64,000 nt of DNA, from assembly GCF_030014955.1 (NCBI RefSeq), contig NZ_JAGRPV010000001.1:8271501-8335500 (forward strand), given 5' to 3'. The stretch is from Cohnella hashimotonis. Lineage in GTDB: Bacteria > Bacillota > Bacilli > Paenibacillales > Paenibacillaceae. The first letter of the stretch is position 1; each line of letters begins with the position of its first letter. This document shows, one piece after another, positions 24,542 to 33,853 of the stretch. The notes below the pieces were generated by a model. The model saw only the letters and a list, made by a program, of their open reading frames with translations, ran no database searches and was not told the origin of the DNA. The position numbers and the translations under genes were made by a program.

Positions 24542-27500
24542 TTAAATCAAGTCGGACTTTTGAAGCAATCGCTGCACGATCGCCGCGACCTCGGCTCTCG
24601 TGATGTAAGCCTTCGGATCCAGTCTCGTGGAAGTTCTCCCCTTGACCAGACCGGCCTGGACGTTGGCGGCGACACTGTCGATCGCCCACGTGGCGACAGA
24701 AGAGGCATCCGCAAACGAAAGAAATGCATCTTCGGCAGTCGCGCCGCGATCTCCGCTCAGCCCGGTGGCTTTCATCGCCTTGGCGATGATCACCATGGCT
24801 TGCTCCCGAGTAATCTTGTCGTTCGGGCGGAAGGTACCGTCCTCGAAGCCGCTGATCAAGTTGTAGGCAAAAGCGGTGTTGATCGCACTGCTGTACCCGG
24901 CCGATGTGCCGGCATCCGAGAACGGCGTCGTGCCATCTTCCAGCTTGAGCCCCAGGCCGCGAACGACGATCGCCGCGAATTCGGCGCGGGTGATGTCGCG
25001 ATCCGGACTGAACAAGCCGTCGCCCGTGCCCCCGATGACCATGCGGGATCCCATATCGTTCACGCTGTCCTTGGCCCAATGGACGGCTACATCGCTGAAT
25101 TGAAGCGGGTTCCATACGACTGCGTACGTACTGTTGGTCAGGCTGTTGATCACGACATAATCTTTGCCGTCGATCGTCGTCACTTTGCTCGGTACATGAC
25201 GCACCGTTCCGTCAGGCTCCACGACGATGCCCGTGGTAATCTTGGCATGATCGGAGCCCTCAGGCAGGGCAATTTTTCGTTCGACGTAGCTGTTGAACTT
25301 CGTGACTTCAACGGTCTTATCGCCATAAGCTAGTTTGACTGTGAAGCTGATAGGCGGTACGACCAACGAAAAGTTGCCGCGGGTCGCCGCGTTCTCGACA
25401 ATTTTGGCCACGTCGGCCGTCGGCGCTGCGATCTCGATCAGGACTTTGACGTCCCGCAGATCGATATTGGCGCCAAATTGTGCTACGACGGAGCTGAAGT
25501 TCACTTGCTGGACAGGTAGGTTGTAAATGGCATTTTTCGCCTGGAGTTCTACGACTGCGCGCTTCTGCTCCAAATTTTGAATGGCTTGGCCGTCGAACGC
25601 CACGATGATCCGATCCGACGCAGCCGCGACCGGAATCGTGATTATCGCACCTGTGCCTTCAACTGCAAGCCGCTCGGCCAGCTTCTGCGGGTCCAGGGTC
25701 ACGGTGGTGACCGATCGTCCGTCGACTTGACTTGTAGTCGCGGAGCCTGCATATACGGCTTTGCCGTTCACGAGCACTTCGATATTAGTCGAAGCCGGTT
25801 GCCCGGTTCCCGTAGACACGTTCTCGGGGGCTTTGACGACTTGGATCACCGTAAACGACACGTCCGTCAAATGGTCGGCCGTAATCGTGACGGTAGCCGT
25901 ATACGTTCCCGCGGCCAATCCGTCCTTGGCCGTAACCGTGAAGCTGGCAGCGGGGGAGCCGCTCTCCAGCGTCGAGGCAGGCTGCGTGAGGACGAAGTCC
26001 TCGGCGCCCTCGCCGCTCAGCGACACTGCGAGATTCGTCAATCCGCCGGTACCGGTATTCGCAATCGAGATCGTCTTTGTCTGCTGCGTTCCCGATGCGT
26101 AGCCTTGGAACAGCTCGGTTGCGGTCTGATCCGCGATCGGAGTAATGCTGTAAGTGAGCGGCGGTTCATGGACGACCTGTGTCACCTGGAACGATACATC
26201 CGTCAAATGCTCGGCCTTGATCGTGACCGTAGCGGTGTGCGTTCCCGCGGCGAGTCCGTCCTTTGCCTTGACCGTGAAGCTGGCGGCGGGCGAACCGCTC
26301 TCCAGCGTCGAGGCAGGCTGCGTGAGGACGAAGTCCTCGGCGCCCTCGCCGCTTAGCGACACTGCGAGATTCGTCAATCCGCCGGTACCGGTATTGGCAA
26401 TCGAGATCGTCTTTGTCTGCTGCGTTCCCGATGCGTAGCCTTGGAACAGCTCGGTTGCGGTCTGGTCCGCGATCGGGGCAATGCTGTACGTTAGCGGCGG
26501 TTCATGGACGACCTGTGTCACCTGGAACGATACATCCGTCAAATGCTCGGCCTTGATCGTGACCGTAGCGGTGTGCGTCCCCGCTGCGAGTCCATCCTTG
26601 GCCGCGACCGTGAAGCTGGCAGCGGGGGAGCCGCTCTCCAGCGTCGAGGCAGGCTGCGTGAGGACGAAGTCCTCGGCGCCCTCGCCGCTTAGCGACACTG
26701 CGAGATTCGTCAATCCGCCGGTACCGGTATTCGCAATCGAGATCGTCTTTGTCTGCTGCGTTCCCGATGCGTAGCCTTGGACCAGCTCGGTTGCGGTCTG
26801 ATCCGCGATCGGAGTAATGCTGTAAGTGAGCGGCGGTTCATGGACGACCTGTGTCACCTGGAACGATACATCCGTCAAATGCTCGGCCTTGATCGTGACC
26901 GTAGCGGTGTGCGTTCCCGCGGCGAGTCCGTCCTTTGCCTTGACCGTGAAGCTGGCGGCGGGCGAGCCGCTCTCCAGCGTCGAGGCAGGCTGCGTGAGGA
27001 CGAAGTCCTCGGCGCCCTCGCCGCTTAGCGATACTGCGAGATTCGTCAATCCGCCGGTGCCGGTATTCGCAATCGAGATCGTCTTTGTCTGCTGCGTTCC
27101 CGGTGCGTAGCCTTGAACTAGCTCATCCGCAGTCTGATCCGCGATCGGAGCAATGCTGTACGTCAGCGCTTTGACCGTCACCTTGGCTATGGCGCTGGTC
27201 GTCGATACGACCTTGTAGCCCAGTGCTGTAGGATCCGTATTCGTAGCTACAGCATAATAGTACGTGACGCCGACGCTGTCCGTCGGTACCGCGTATTCGC
27301 CGTCAGTCGCGCCCGAGATGAGCGTGCCGTCCGTCGTGCTGTTCGTCGTGTTGCGGTACCACTGGTAGGTTAATACGCCGGTGACCGGTACGGTTGCCTC
27401 GACTTTTAGCGTTACGCTGCCGCCCTCATTCACCGTTTTATTCTTCGGATGCGTAAGGAAAACGGGTTTTTCTGCGTTCGCGTACACCGTTACTTTAATG

Positions 27501-30187
27501 ACCTCGCCGGTCACAGAAGCGTATGTGATACCGGGAACGTCGTTGTTCGTATTCGTCACTACCGGATAATAATAATAAACTTCAAAGGCATGTCCGGGAG
27601 CCACCGCAGAATGCGCGTTAAAATTAGCATTCGTTGCCTGATTGACTGCTACGTTGCCGAATTCATCGTCTACCCGATACCACTGGTAAGTCAGCGTTCC
27701 GCCATCGGTGGAGCGAGCCGTCACGTTCAGCGTGAGCACGTCTCCCTCATTTACCGTCTGGTCGGAAGTCGTCTGGGTGTCGATTACGGGCGCTTGGGCA
27801 TTTTCCAGCGCATTCACCGTTACTTTGGCGATACGGCTGGCGACCGATACGGTCTTGTTGCCCGGTGCATTAAGGTCAGTATTCGTCACGACGGCGTAAT
27901 AATACGTTACGCCAGCATCCGCTGTCGGCACGGTAAGCGAGGTGCCGGTCGCATTCATAATCTGCGAGCTGCCGATGGTGCTGTTGCTATCGTTTCTGTA
28001 CCACTGATAGCTCAACTGGCCGCTGCCGTTTAAGGTAGCGGCTACATGCAAGGTGATGCCGCCGCCTTCGTCTACCGTATCGTCCGCCGGCTCCGTGCCG
28101 ATGGTCGGCAATTCCGCATCATCCAGCCCGTTCACCGTAACTTTGGCGGCTCTGCTGGCAACCGATGCGGTTTTAGTTCCCGTCACCGAGTTGTCGGTGT
28201 TGGTGACGACGACGTAATAGTAATTTACGCCTGCCGCTCCAGTCGGCACGGTAAACGAATCGCTTGTGGCACCCGCCAGTTGGAAGCCTCCAGTCGTGCT
28301 GCTGCTATCGTTCCTGTACCATTGGTAGCTTAACGTGCCGGTGCCGTTCGCGACTACGTGCAGGACGACGCTGTCGCCTTCGTCGACCATATCGTCTGCC
28401 GGCTCCGTGCCGATGGTCGGCGCTGCCGCATCGTCCAGCGCATTCACCGTAACTTTGGCCGCTCTGCTGGCGACCGATACGGTTTTCGTGCCCGCCACCG
28501 AGTTGTCGGTATTGGTGACGACGACATAATAATAATTGACGCCCGCGCTTCCTGTCGGTACGGTAAACGAGTCGCTGGTCGCGTTCGTTAGCTGGACGCC
28601 ACTCGAGGTGCTGTCGCTATCGTTTCTGTACCATTGGTAGCTTAACGTGCCCGTACCGCTCGCAGCTACGTGAAGGATCACGCTGTCTCCGACATCAACC
28701 GAATCGTCTGCCGGCTCCGTGCCGATGGTCGGCGGCGCAGCACTGGCCAACGCGTTCACCGTTATTTTGGCTGCGTTACTGGCGACAGATGCGGTCTTCG
28801 TGCCCGCCACCGAGGCGTCTGTATTGGTGACGATGACGTAATAGTAATTTACGCCTGCGGATCCTGTAGGTACGGTAAACGAGTCGCCGATTGCGTTCGC
28901 CAGCTGGAAGCCTCCGGCGTTGCTGTCGCTATCGTTTCGATACCATTGGTAGCTTAACGAGCCTGAGCCGCTCGCGGCTACGTGAAGGACGACGCTGTCG
29001 CCTGCATCAACCGTATCGTCTGCCGGCTGCGTACTGATGGTTGGCGGCGCAGCGTTGGCCAACGCGTTCACCGTGACCTTGGCTACCGCGCTGGCGACAG
29101 ATGCGGTTTTGTCGCCCGGAGCCGAGTTGTCCGTATTCGTCACGACAACAAAATAATAAAATACGCCGGAACCCCCGGTCGGTACGGTAAACGAGTCGCT
29201 GGTCTTCCCGCCGAGTTGTACGCTGCTATCGGCGCTGGCGCTATCGCTCCTATACCACTGGTAGCTTAACGTACCGCTGTCGCCCGCGTTCAAGCTAGCT
29301 TCTACGTGCAGAACCACGCTGTCGTTCTGGTCAACCACCGTATCGGCTGTCGGCTGGGTGTCGATTTTAGGCGTCGCCGCCCCCGCCAGCGCGTTTACTT
29401 TGACTTTGGCCGTACGGCTGGTCACCGATGCGGTCTGCGTGCCCGGAATCGAGGTGTCCGTATTGGTGACGACGACATAGTAATCATTTTCGCCGGCACT
29501 TGTCGTAGGCACAGTCAATGAAGCGCCGGTCTTGCCCGAAAGCGCGAAGAGGCCATTGACAGGATCGCTCCTGTACCATTGGTAGCTCAGTACGCCGCCG
29601 CCGCTAACTTGCGCCGTGACTACCAGCGTGATGCTGGCGTGGTCGCCGACATTCATCGTCTGATCGGCCGGCTGCAAGGTAATCGTAGGCTGCGGGGCGT
29701 CATCCGCCGAATTTACGGTCAGGGTTACGGTATCCGACTCTACTGTAGACACAGTATTACTCGCCACGAGCCGGTACTTATAGCCGCTCATCCCGATCGT
29801 TGCAGCGGTAATGGACAACGTATCTGAATGCACGCCGTCGTATGGCGCTGTGTTGTCAACATCCGCAAAACCCGAGCCCGTATCCACTTGCCATTGAAGA
29901 GTGTCGTAATTGCCCGCCACTGCGGTAAAGGAAGCGTCCTGGCCCGCATTGATCGTTGCATCTTGAGGTTGTTCTTCAAAATGCGGTGGAGCGGATTCTG
30001 CATAGATTCTGGTTCCGAAATTTCCGATCAGCGAGGCGTAAACAACCGTGCAGACCAAAAACATAACGGACATCCGCAGCATACGTTTCGATGTTCTTTT
30101 CCATGTTGAATAACCCATCTGCTTCGCATCGTCTCCCAGCTTAAATTGGCCTGAATGCTGCATCTCGCGATGATTAACCGTTTGCAC
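24542..30187 (-). CDS. Giant S-layer-anchored surface protein: 9 Ig-like domains, 4 x 112-residue repeats, 3 SLH
   Basis: The 1881-residue product has a long N-terminal leader with a hydrophobic secretion segment (about 38-64), nine Ig-like domains (about 68-1010, each with a QPADDTV-type start and LSYQWYRND core), four nearly identical 112-residue repeats (about 1010-1457; YSIAPIADQTA to EHLTDVSFQVTQVV), a spacer region, and three SLH motifs at about 1696-1875 (FSPDRDITRAEFAAIVV, FRPNDKITREQAMVIIA, LDPKAYITRAEVAAIVQ). SLH motifs bind pyruvylated wall polymer, so the stalk would extend from the wall. The GTG at 30187 has AAAGGA very close; the ATG at 30163 is an alternative. Adhesion or surface display is inferred. 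Confidence 0.9.
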   Translation of the reverse strand: MQTVNHREMQHSGQFKLGDDAKQMGYSTWKRTSKRMLRMSVMFLVCTVVYASLIGNFGTRIYAESAPPHFEEQPQDATINAGQDASFTAVAGNYDTLQWQVDTGSGFADVDNTAPYDGVHSDTLSITAATIGMSGYKYRLVASNTVSTVESDTVTLTVNSADDAPQPTITLQPADQTMNVGDHASITLVVTAQVSGGGVLSYQWYRSDPVNGLFALSGKTGASLTVPTTSAGENDYYVVVTNTDTSIPGTQTASVTSRTAKVKVNALAGAATPKIDTQPTADTVVDQNDSVVLHVEASLNAGDSGTLSYQWYRSDSASADSSVQLGGKTSDSFTVPTGGSGVFYYFVVVTNTDNSAPGDKTASVASAVAKVTVNALANAAPPTISTQPADDTVDAGDSVVLHVAASGSGSLSYQWYRNDSDSNAGGFQLANAIGDSFTVPTGSAGVNYYYVIVTNTDASVAGTKTASVASNAAKITVNALASAAPPTIGTEPADDSVDVGDSVILHVAASGTGTLSYQWYRNDSDSTSSGVQLTNATSDSFTVPTGSAGVNYYYVVVTNTDNSVAGTKTVSVASRAAKVTVNALDDAAAPTIGTEPADDMVDEGDSVVLHVVANGTGTLSYQWYRNDSSSTTGGFQLAGATSDSFTVPTGAAGVNYYYVVVTNTDNSVTGTKTASVASRAAKVTVNGLDDAELPTIGTEPADDTVDEGGGITLHVAATLNGSGQLSYQWYRNDSNSTIGSSQIMNATGTSLTVPTADAGVTYYYAVVTNTDLNAPGNKTVSVASRIAKVTVNALENAQAPVIDTQTTSDQTVNEGDVLTLNVTARSTDGGTLTYQWYRVDDEFGNVAVNQATNANFNAHSAVAPGHAFEVYYYYPVVTNTNNDVPGITYASVTGEVIKVTVYANAEKPVFLTHPKNKTVNEGGSVTLKVEATVPVTGVLTYQWYRNTTNSTTDGTLISGATDGEYAVPTDSVGVTYYYAVATNTDPTALGYKVVSTTSAIAKVTVKALTYSIAPIADQTADELVQGYAPGTQQTKTISIANTGTGGLTNLAVSLSGEGAEDFVLTQPASTLESGSPAASFTVKAKDGLAAGTHTATVTIKAEHLTDVSFQVTQVVHEPPLTYSITPIADQTATELVQGYASGTQQTKTISIANTGTGGLTNLAVSLSGEGAEDFVLTQPASTLESGSPAASFTVAAKDGLAAGTHTATVTIKAEHLTDVSFQVTQVVHEPPLTYSIAPIADQTATELFQGYASGTQQTKTISIANTGTGGLTNLAVSLSGEGAEDFVLTQPASTLESGSPAASFTVKAKDGLAAGTHTATVTIKAEHLTDVSFQVTQVVHEPPLTYSITPIADQTATELFQGYASGTQQTKTISIANTGTGGLTNLAVSLSGEGAEDFVLTQPASTLESGSPAASFTVTAKDGLAAGTYTATVTITADHLTDVSFTVIQVVKAPENVSTGTGQPASTNIEVLVNGKAVYAGSATTSQVDGRSVTTVTLDPQKLAERLAVEGTGAIITIPVAAASDRIIVAFDGQAIQNLEQKRAVVELQAKNAIYNLPVQQVNFSSVVAQFGANIDLRDVKVLIEIAAPTADVAKIVENAATRGNFSLVVPPISFTVKLAYGDKTVEVTKFNSYVERKIALPEGSDHAKITTGIVVEPDGTVRHVPSKVTTIDGKDYVVINSLTNSTYAVVWNPLQFSDVAVHWAKDSVNDMGSRMVIGGTGDGLFSPDRDITRAEFAAIVVRGLGLKLEDGTTPFSDAGTSAGYSSAINTAFAYNLISGFEDGTFRPNDKITREQAMVIIAKAMKATGLSGDRGATAEDAFLSFADASSVATWAIDSVAANVQAGLVKGRTSTRLDPKAYITRAEVAAIVQRLLQKSDLI
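25820..27163. repeat. Four near-identical 336-bp in-gene repeats
   Basis: Corresponding bases recur at exact 336-base intervals (for example 26154, 26490, 26826), encoding 112-residue domains with only scattered silent or conservative changes. The first coding copy and last copy are more diverged at their outer edges. Such similarity suggests recent duplication or gene conversion and predicts copy-number variation. Confidence 0.92.
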
Positions 30188-30325
30188 TTCCTTTCAGCCA
30201 ATGCCGTTGCCCCTCATGCAGCCCCATGAAAATATTGGATGCGACCTTAAAATTATAATATATTTTGGCAAAATGATATATCGATATCCGGTTTTATTCG
30301 CGCATTTTCGCCATTTTTCGAACGC

Positions 30326-30360
30326 AAAAAAGACGGCCGCGAGATTGCTCTCGCGCCGTC
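30326..30360 (-). terminator. Terminator after the second binding-protein gene
   Basis: GACGGCCGCGAG pairs with CTCGCGCCGTC with one bulged base; the left flank is six A residues, giving a U run on the minus-strand transcript. It lies 23 bases past the stop of the binding-protein gene. The AT-rich remainder of the gap contains ATTATA (30252-30257), a possible -10 for the SLH gene. Confidence 0.8.
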
Positions 30361-30382
30361 CTGATTTTCCCGCCGATCCGCC

Positions 30383-32089
30383 TTATTGCGATACCGACTT
30401 GAACCAATCGTTGACTTCCTTGGTGACTTGATCGCCGCCGTTCGCCTTCCAGCTCGTGACGAAGGTGTCGAACGCGTCGATCGGCAGCTTGCCGTAGATG
30501 ATCTTGTTAAACGTCTCGAGCTCGGATTGACGCAGGAGGTTCCACTTGGAGATCATGGTCGGCGTCGCGGCGCCGGTGAAGTAGTTCTGCCTGCGGACGT
30601 CGATCTGCGACATGACGACCTTCGCTGCGTACCAGTTTTCCGGCTTGCGGGACTCGGCTTGCTGCTTCTCGTAAGGCGTCTCCGGCTTGCCGCCGTCGGC
30701 GAGCTTGACGAGGGTCTTCATGTACAGGTCCGGGATGCGCGCCGGGCCGGTGATGAACGGGAACTTGTCGTTGTAGTTCTTGATCTTGGCCGCGTCGCTC
30801 GTCGGCTGGCCGTCGACGATATCCCAGTCGTAGCCTTTGGCGAAGCCGTGCTCGTACGGGCTGCCTGCAGGCGGGTTGGCCAGATTGTCCAGCATGTAGT
30901 TGTAGTACAGCAGGATCGCTTCCGGATGCGCGGCGTTCTTGTTGATCATGAAGCTGCTGTTGACGCCGGAATTCTGCCACTTGGTGCCAATCTTGCCGTC
31001 CGGACCTGCAGGTACCGGATAAGCCTTGTACTTCGCGCCTGCCACGTTCTTGAGCAGGTCCGGCGCCGGCCAGTCCGGCACCCAGTTCGCGCCCGGCAGC
31101 ACGCCGGCGTTGCCCTTCGTCCAGATCTCGGCGGACTTGCCTTCGTCCCACAGCGCGGTATCCGGGTGAATGTAGCCCTTCTTCATCCACTCCTGCAGCT
31201 TCGCCAGCGCTTGCTTCGCGCCCGGGTTCACGGAGCCGTACTCGAGGTTGCCGTCGGCGTCCTTGTTCCACTGCTCTTCGATCGTGCCGTACGCGCCGAA
31301 CAGCCAGTCGAGGCCGCCCATCCACGTGTTCGTGTTGTTCTTGAGCGAGATGGCGAGCGGGTAGACGTCCTTCGGCGCCAAGCCGTCGGGATTCTGGTTC
31401 TTGAACTTGTCCATGATGTTCTCGAGATCCGCGATCGTCTTCGGTGCCTGGAGGTTAAGCTTCTCCATCCAGTCCTCGCGGAGCCAGAGCAACGTGTCGT
31501 CGTTGTCCGTGTACTCCATGATCGGCAGGTTCCAATGCTTGCCGTCCTTGGTGAACGGATACCACAGCTCCGGATGCTGAGCGGCGTGGTCTTTCCAAAC
31601 CTTAGTGGCGTACTTGTCGAAAAGCTCGTCGATCGGCATGAACTCGCCGGAGTCGATCAGTTGGTTGGTCAGCACCGAGTCGGTCGGCACCATGATGAAG
31701 TCGGGCAGCTTTTCGCCGGAAGTCAGGGCGAGCTGCAGTTGCTGCTTGTATTGGTCGCTGCCTGCCGGATACCACGTATCCTTGCTCAACTTGAGGCCGA
31801 GCGTGTCGAGCATCCAGCGGTCGTGAACGTTGTTCTCTTTGGTGTCGCCGTTCGAGTACGTCGTCGGCATAAGGATCGTGCTGATCTCGATCGGCGGATC
31901 GTACTTGCCTGCCGCAAAAGCCTTGTCCGCTACGGATTGCTCGGACGATGCGGTTGCGCTGGCGCCCGATACCGCGCCGGACGGGCTTGCCGCACCGTTG
32001 CCGTTGCCGTTCCCGTTGCTCGCGCAACCGGCCAGCATGGCGACCGACAGGGCCGCGGGAACGAGCCAGGACTTCTTGAATTTAGCCAT
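30383..32089 (-). CDS. Extracellular sugar-binding lipoprotein of the second Lpl-type system
   Basis: The 568-residue lipoprotein has the lipobox VAMLAGCASN (Cys22), a Gly/Asn/Ser-rich linker, then a bi-lobed binding fold with WLREDWMEKLNLQAPKTIADL, a signature of large LplA/YesO-type binding proteins. It presumably supplies the two permeases at 35782-37612, which lie across the intervening YesN/YesM pair and on the other strand. A GAAACGTTTC palindrome 112 bases upstream may place it under the LacI regulator encoded at 41.5 kb. Confidence 0.9.
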   Translation of the reverse strand: MAKFKKSWLVPAALSVAMLAGCASNGNGNGNGAASPSGAVSGASATASSEQSVADKAFAAGKYDPPIEISTILMPTTYSNGDTKENNVHDRWMLDTLGLKLSKDTWYPAGSDQYKQQLQLALTSGEKLPDFIMVPTDSVLTNQLIDSGEFMPIDELFDKYATKVWKDHAAQHPELWYPFTKDGKHWNLPIMEYTDNDDTLLWLREDWMEKLNLQAPKTIADLENIMDKFKNQNPDGLAPKDVYPLAISLKNNTNTWMGGLDWLFGAYGTIEEQWNKDADGNLEYGSVNPGAKQALAKLQEWMKKGYIHPDTALWDEGKSAEIWTKGNAGVLPGANWVPDWPAPDLLKNVAGAKYKAYPVPAGPDGKIGTKWQNSGVNSSFMINKNAAHPEAILLYYNYMLDNLANPPAGSPYEHGFAKGYDWDIVDGQPTSDAAKIKNYNDKFPFITGPARIPDLYMKTLVKLADGGKPETPYEKQQAESRKPENWYAAKVVMSQIDVRRQNYFTGAATPTMISKWNLLRQSELETFNKIIYGKLPIDAFDTFVTSWKANGGDQVTKEVNDWFKSVSQ

Positions 32090-32200
32090 TTTTTATCCCC
32101 CACTTGTCGTGATGACTGCATGTGTTAACTGTACCAACCGTTCGGGGAGGGCTTCCATATGGCGATATTAGTTTTCGTAGGACTCTGTTAGGTTGTTGGC

Positions 32201-32210
32201 GAAACGTTTC
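32201..32210. promoter_or_regulatory. GAAACGTTTC palindrome, candidate LacI-family operator
   Basis: The ten-base palindrome is identical to those at 41302-41311 and 41455-41464 that flank the LacI/GH3 promoters. Here it overlaps the stop codon of the YesN-type gene, 112 bases upstream of the binding-protein gene. It could also be read by CcpA-like proteins. Chance occurrence cannot be ruled out. Confidence 0.45.
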
Positions 32211-33816
32211 AATGACGCTCCCTGTACTCCTGCGGTGTGACGTCGAACTGACGCTTGAACACCTTGATGAAGTACGCGGGGTCGAGGTAGCCGATCTCCG
32301 TGCTGATCTCGTAGATCTTCTTGTCCGTCGACTTGAGCAGGTGGCAGGCGCGGCTCATGCGCAGCGCGGCGACGTAGTCGCTGATGCCCTCGCCGGTCTC
32401 CAGCTTGTAAATCTTGGACAGGTGCGTCGGATGCAGATTGACGTGGTCGGCGAGCGCGCGCAGCGAGACGTCGAGGTGAAGATTCGCGTCCACGTAAGCC
32501 TGAATCTTCTGCACGTAATGCGAGCGCGCGTCCTGGGCGTCGTCGACCGTACCCTCGCGCAGTCGGGCGAGCGCCGCGAGCGCCCATTTGCGCAGCTTGC
32601 CTATCGAGGCGAACGTCTCCCCGAGCTGCGCCAGCTCGTCTTCCCCGCCGAGCAGGCCGGCCAGCGTCTTGCCGCCGCGATGCGCCAGATGCATGAAAGC
32701 CGACGAGATCGCGAAGCCGACCTCCATGCAGTGTTCCCAGGATTCGGAGCCTTTGTCCTCCAGCTCCGCGAAGACCGCGGCGAGCTTGTCCTCGGCGGCA
32801 TCCCATCTCCCCGCCTCGAGCAGATGGAGGAGGACCGGCGGCCGGTGCAGCACCTCCAGCGCTCCGAGCGAGGACGGCTGCTCCGCGGGATCGACCTTCA
32901 TGACGAACTCGCGCTCGTCCCCGACGATCCGCCGGAAATACGAAGACGCCTGACGGTATTGCTCCGCGAGCTCGCCGGGAAAGCGGAAGGGCTCCGTGAT
33001 GACGACGGACAGCGAGCCCTTTAGATACTGTTTGACCTTGGCCTGCACCTGCATGGCCAGATTCTCGAGCAGAAGGTCCGGCCGGTCCGGCGTCGCACCC
33101 TGCTTCAATTGCAAGAGAAACGCCAGGTAGCCGTGCTCCTCCTTGACGCTCCATACCTCCATGAACTCGCCGAAGATTTCCTCTGCGATATTCGTGATCG
33201 CATACTCGAGGAGATGCTGCCCGTTGTTCCGATAAGGATCGAACTCGTCCTCCAGGCGCACCAGCGCGAGTGCGCAGTTCCCGTCGCGGAACGGCAGTCC
33301 ATACGTATCCAGCTTGCGCGCCCACTCCTCGGCGGACATGCGCTCGCCCCGAATGGCGCCGAGCAGTAGCTGCCCGCGCAGCAGCGGCAAATTCTCGCGC
33401 AGGGCGAACTGCGTGCGCTCCAGCGAGCTGACGCGCTCCCACTCCGCGTTCAGCTGTTCGATCGCCGCGCGGACGGCCCCGAACAGCTCCTCGTCGGTCG
33501 GCGGCTTGAGCAGGTAGTCGACCGCATGGTTACGGACGGCCTCCTTGGCATAATCGAAGTCCGCATGACCGGACAGGATGATGCACTTGATCCGCTTGTC
33601 GTACGCTCTAATTTTCCCGATGAGCTCCACGCCGGTCATTTCGGGCATAATAATGTCCGAGATGACGATGTCGATCGGGTGCGTGTGGATAATCTGGAGC
33701 GCCTCGCGCGCGGAATACGCCTTGTGGACCTGCTCGATGCCGAGCGTGTGCCAGGGCTTGTGCATGGACAGATTGTCGACCCAGTGCGCTTCGTCGTCTA
33801 CGATGAGCATTTGCAT
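32209..33816 (-). CDS. YesN-type response regulator, second sugar locus
   Basis: From the ATG at 33816 (AAGGAG nine bases upstream) the protein has 535 residues: receiver domain (MLIVDDEAHW, phosphoacceptor in IVISDIIMPEMTG, Lys in LLKPPT), a middle region of about 290 residues, and two AraC helix-turn-helix motifs (LRALADHVNLHPTHLSKI; YEISTEIGYLDPAYFIKVF). It follows the kinase gene by 37 bases on the same strand and lies between it and the binding-protein gene. Expected targets are the divergent permease genes and the binding-protein gene. Confidence 0.92.
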   Translation of the reverse strand: MQMLIVDDEAHWVDNLSMHKPWHTLGIEQVHKAYSAREALQIIHTHPIDIVISDIIMPEMTGVELIGKIRAYDKRIKCIILSGHADFDYAKEAVRNHAVDYLLKPPTDEELFGAVRAAIEQLNAEWERVSSLERTQFALRENLPLLRGQLLLGAIRGERMSAEEWARKLDTYGLPFRDGNCALALVRLEDEFDPYRNNGQHLLEYAITNIAEEIFGEFMEVWSVKEEHGYLAFLLQLKQGATPDRPDLLLENLAMQVQAKVKQYLKGSLSVVITEPFRFPGELAEQYRQASSYFRRIVGDEREFVMKVDPAEQPSSLGALEVLHRPPVLLHLLEAGRWDAAEDKLAAVFAELEDKGSESWEHCMEVGFAISSAFMHLAHRGGKTLAGLLGGEDELAQLGETFASIGKLRKWALAALARLREGTVDDAQDARSHYVQKIQAYVDANLHLDVSLRALADHVNLHPTHLSKIYKLETGEGISDYVAALRMSRACHLLKSTDKKIYEISTEIGYLDPAYFIKVFKRQFDVTPQEYRERH

Positions 33817-33853
33817 ATGAAAGCACTCCTTGTCCGGTTCCGTAGGATATGAG

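Noticed and set aside
24043..24545. Overlapping open frames in several phases across the 24-kb repeat array
   Set aside because: They arise because the GC-rich repeat lacks stops. The 50-51 bp unit shifts frame, and the composition (repeated CESKCLPWAALGRR-like peptide) is not protein-like.
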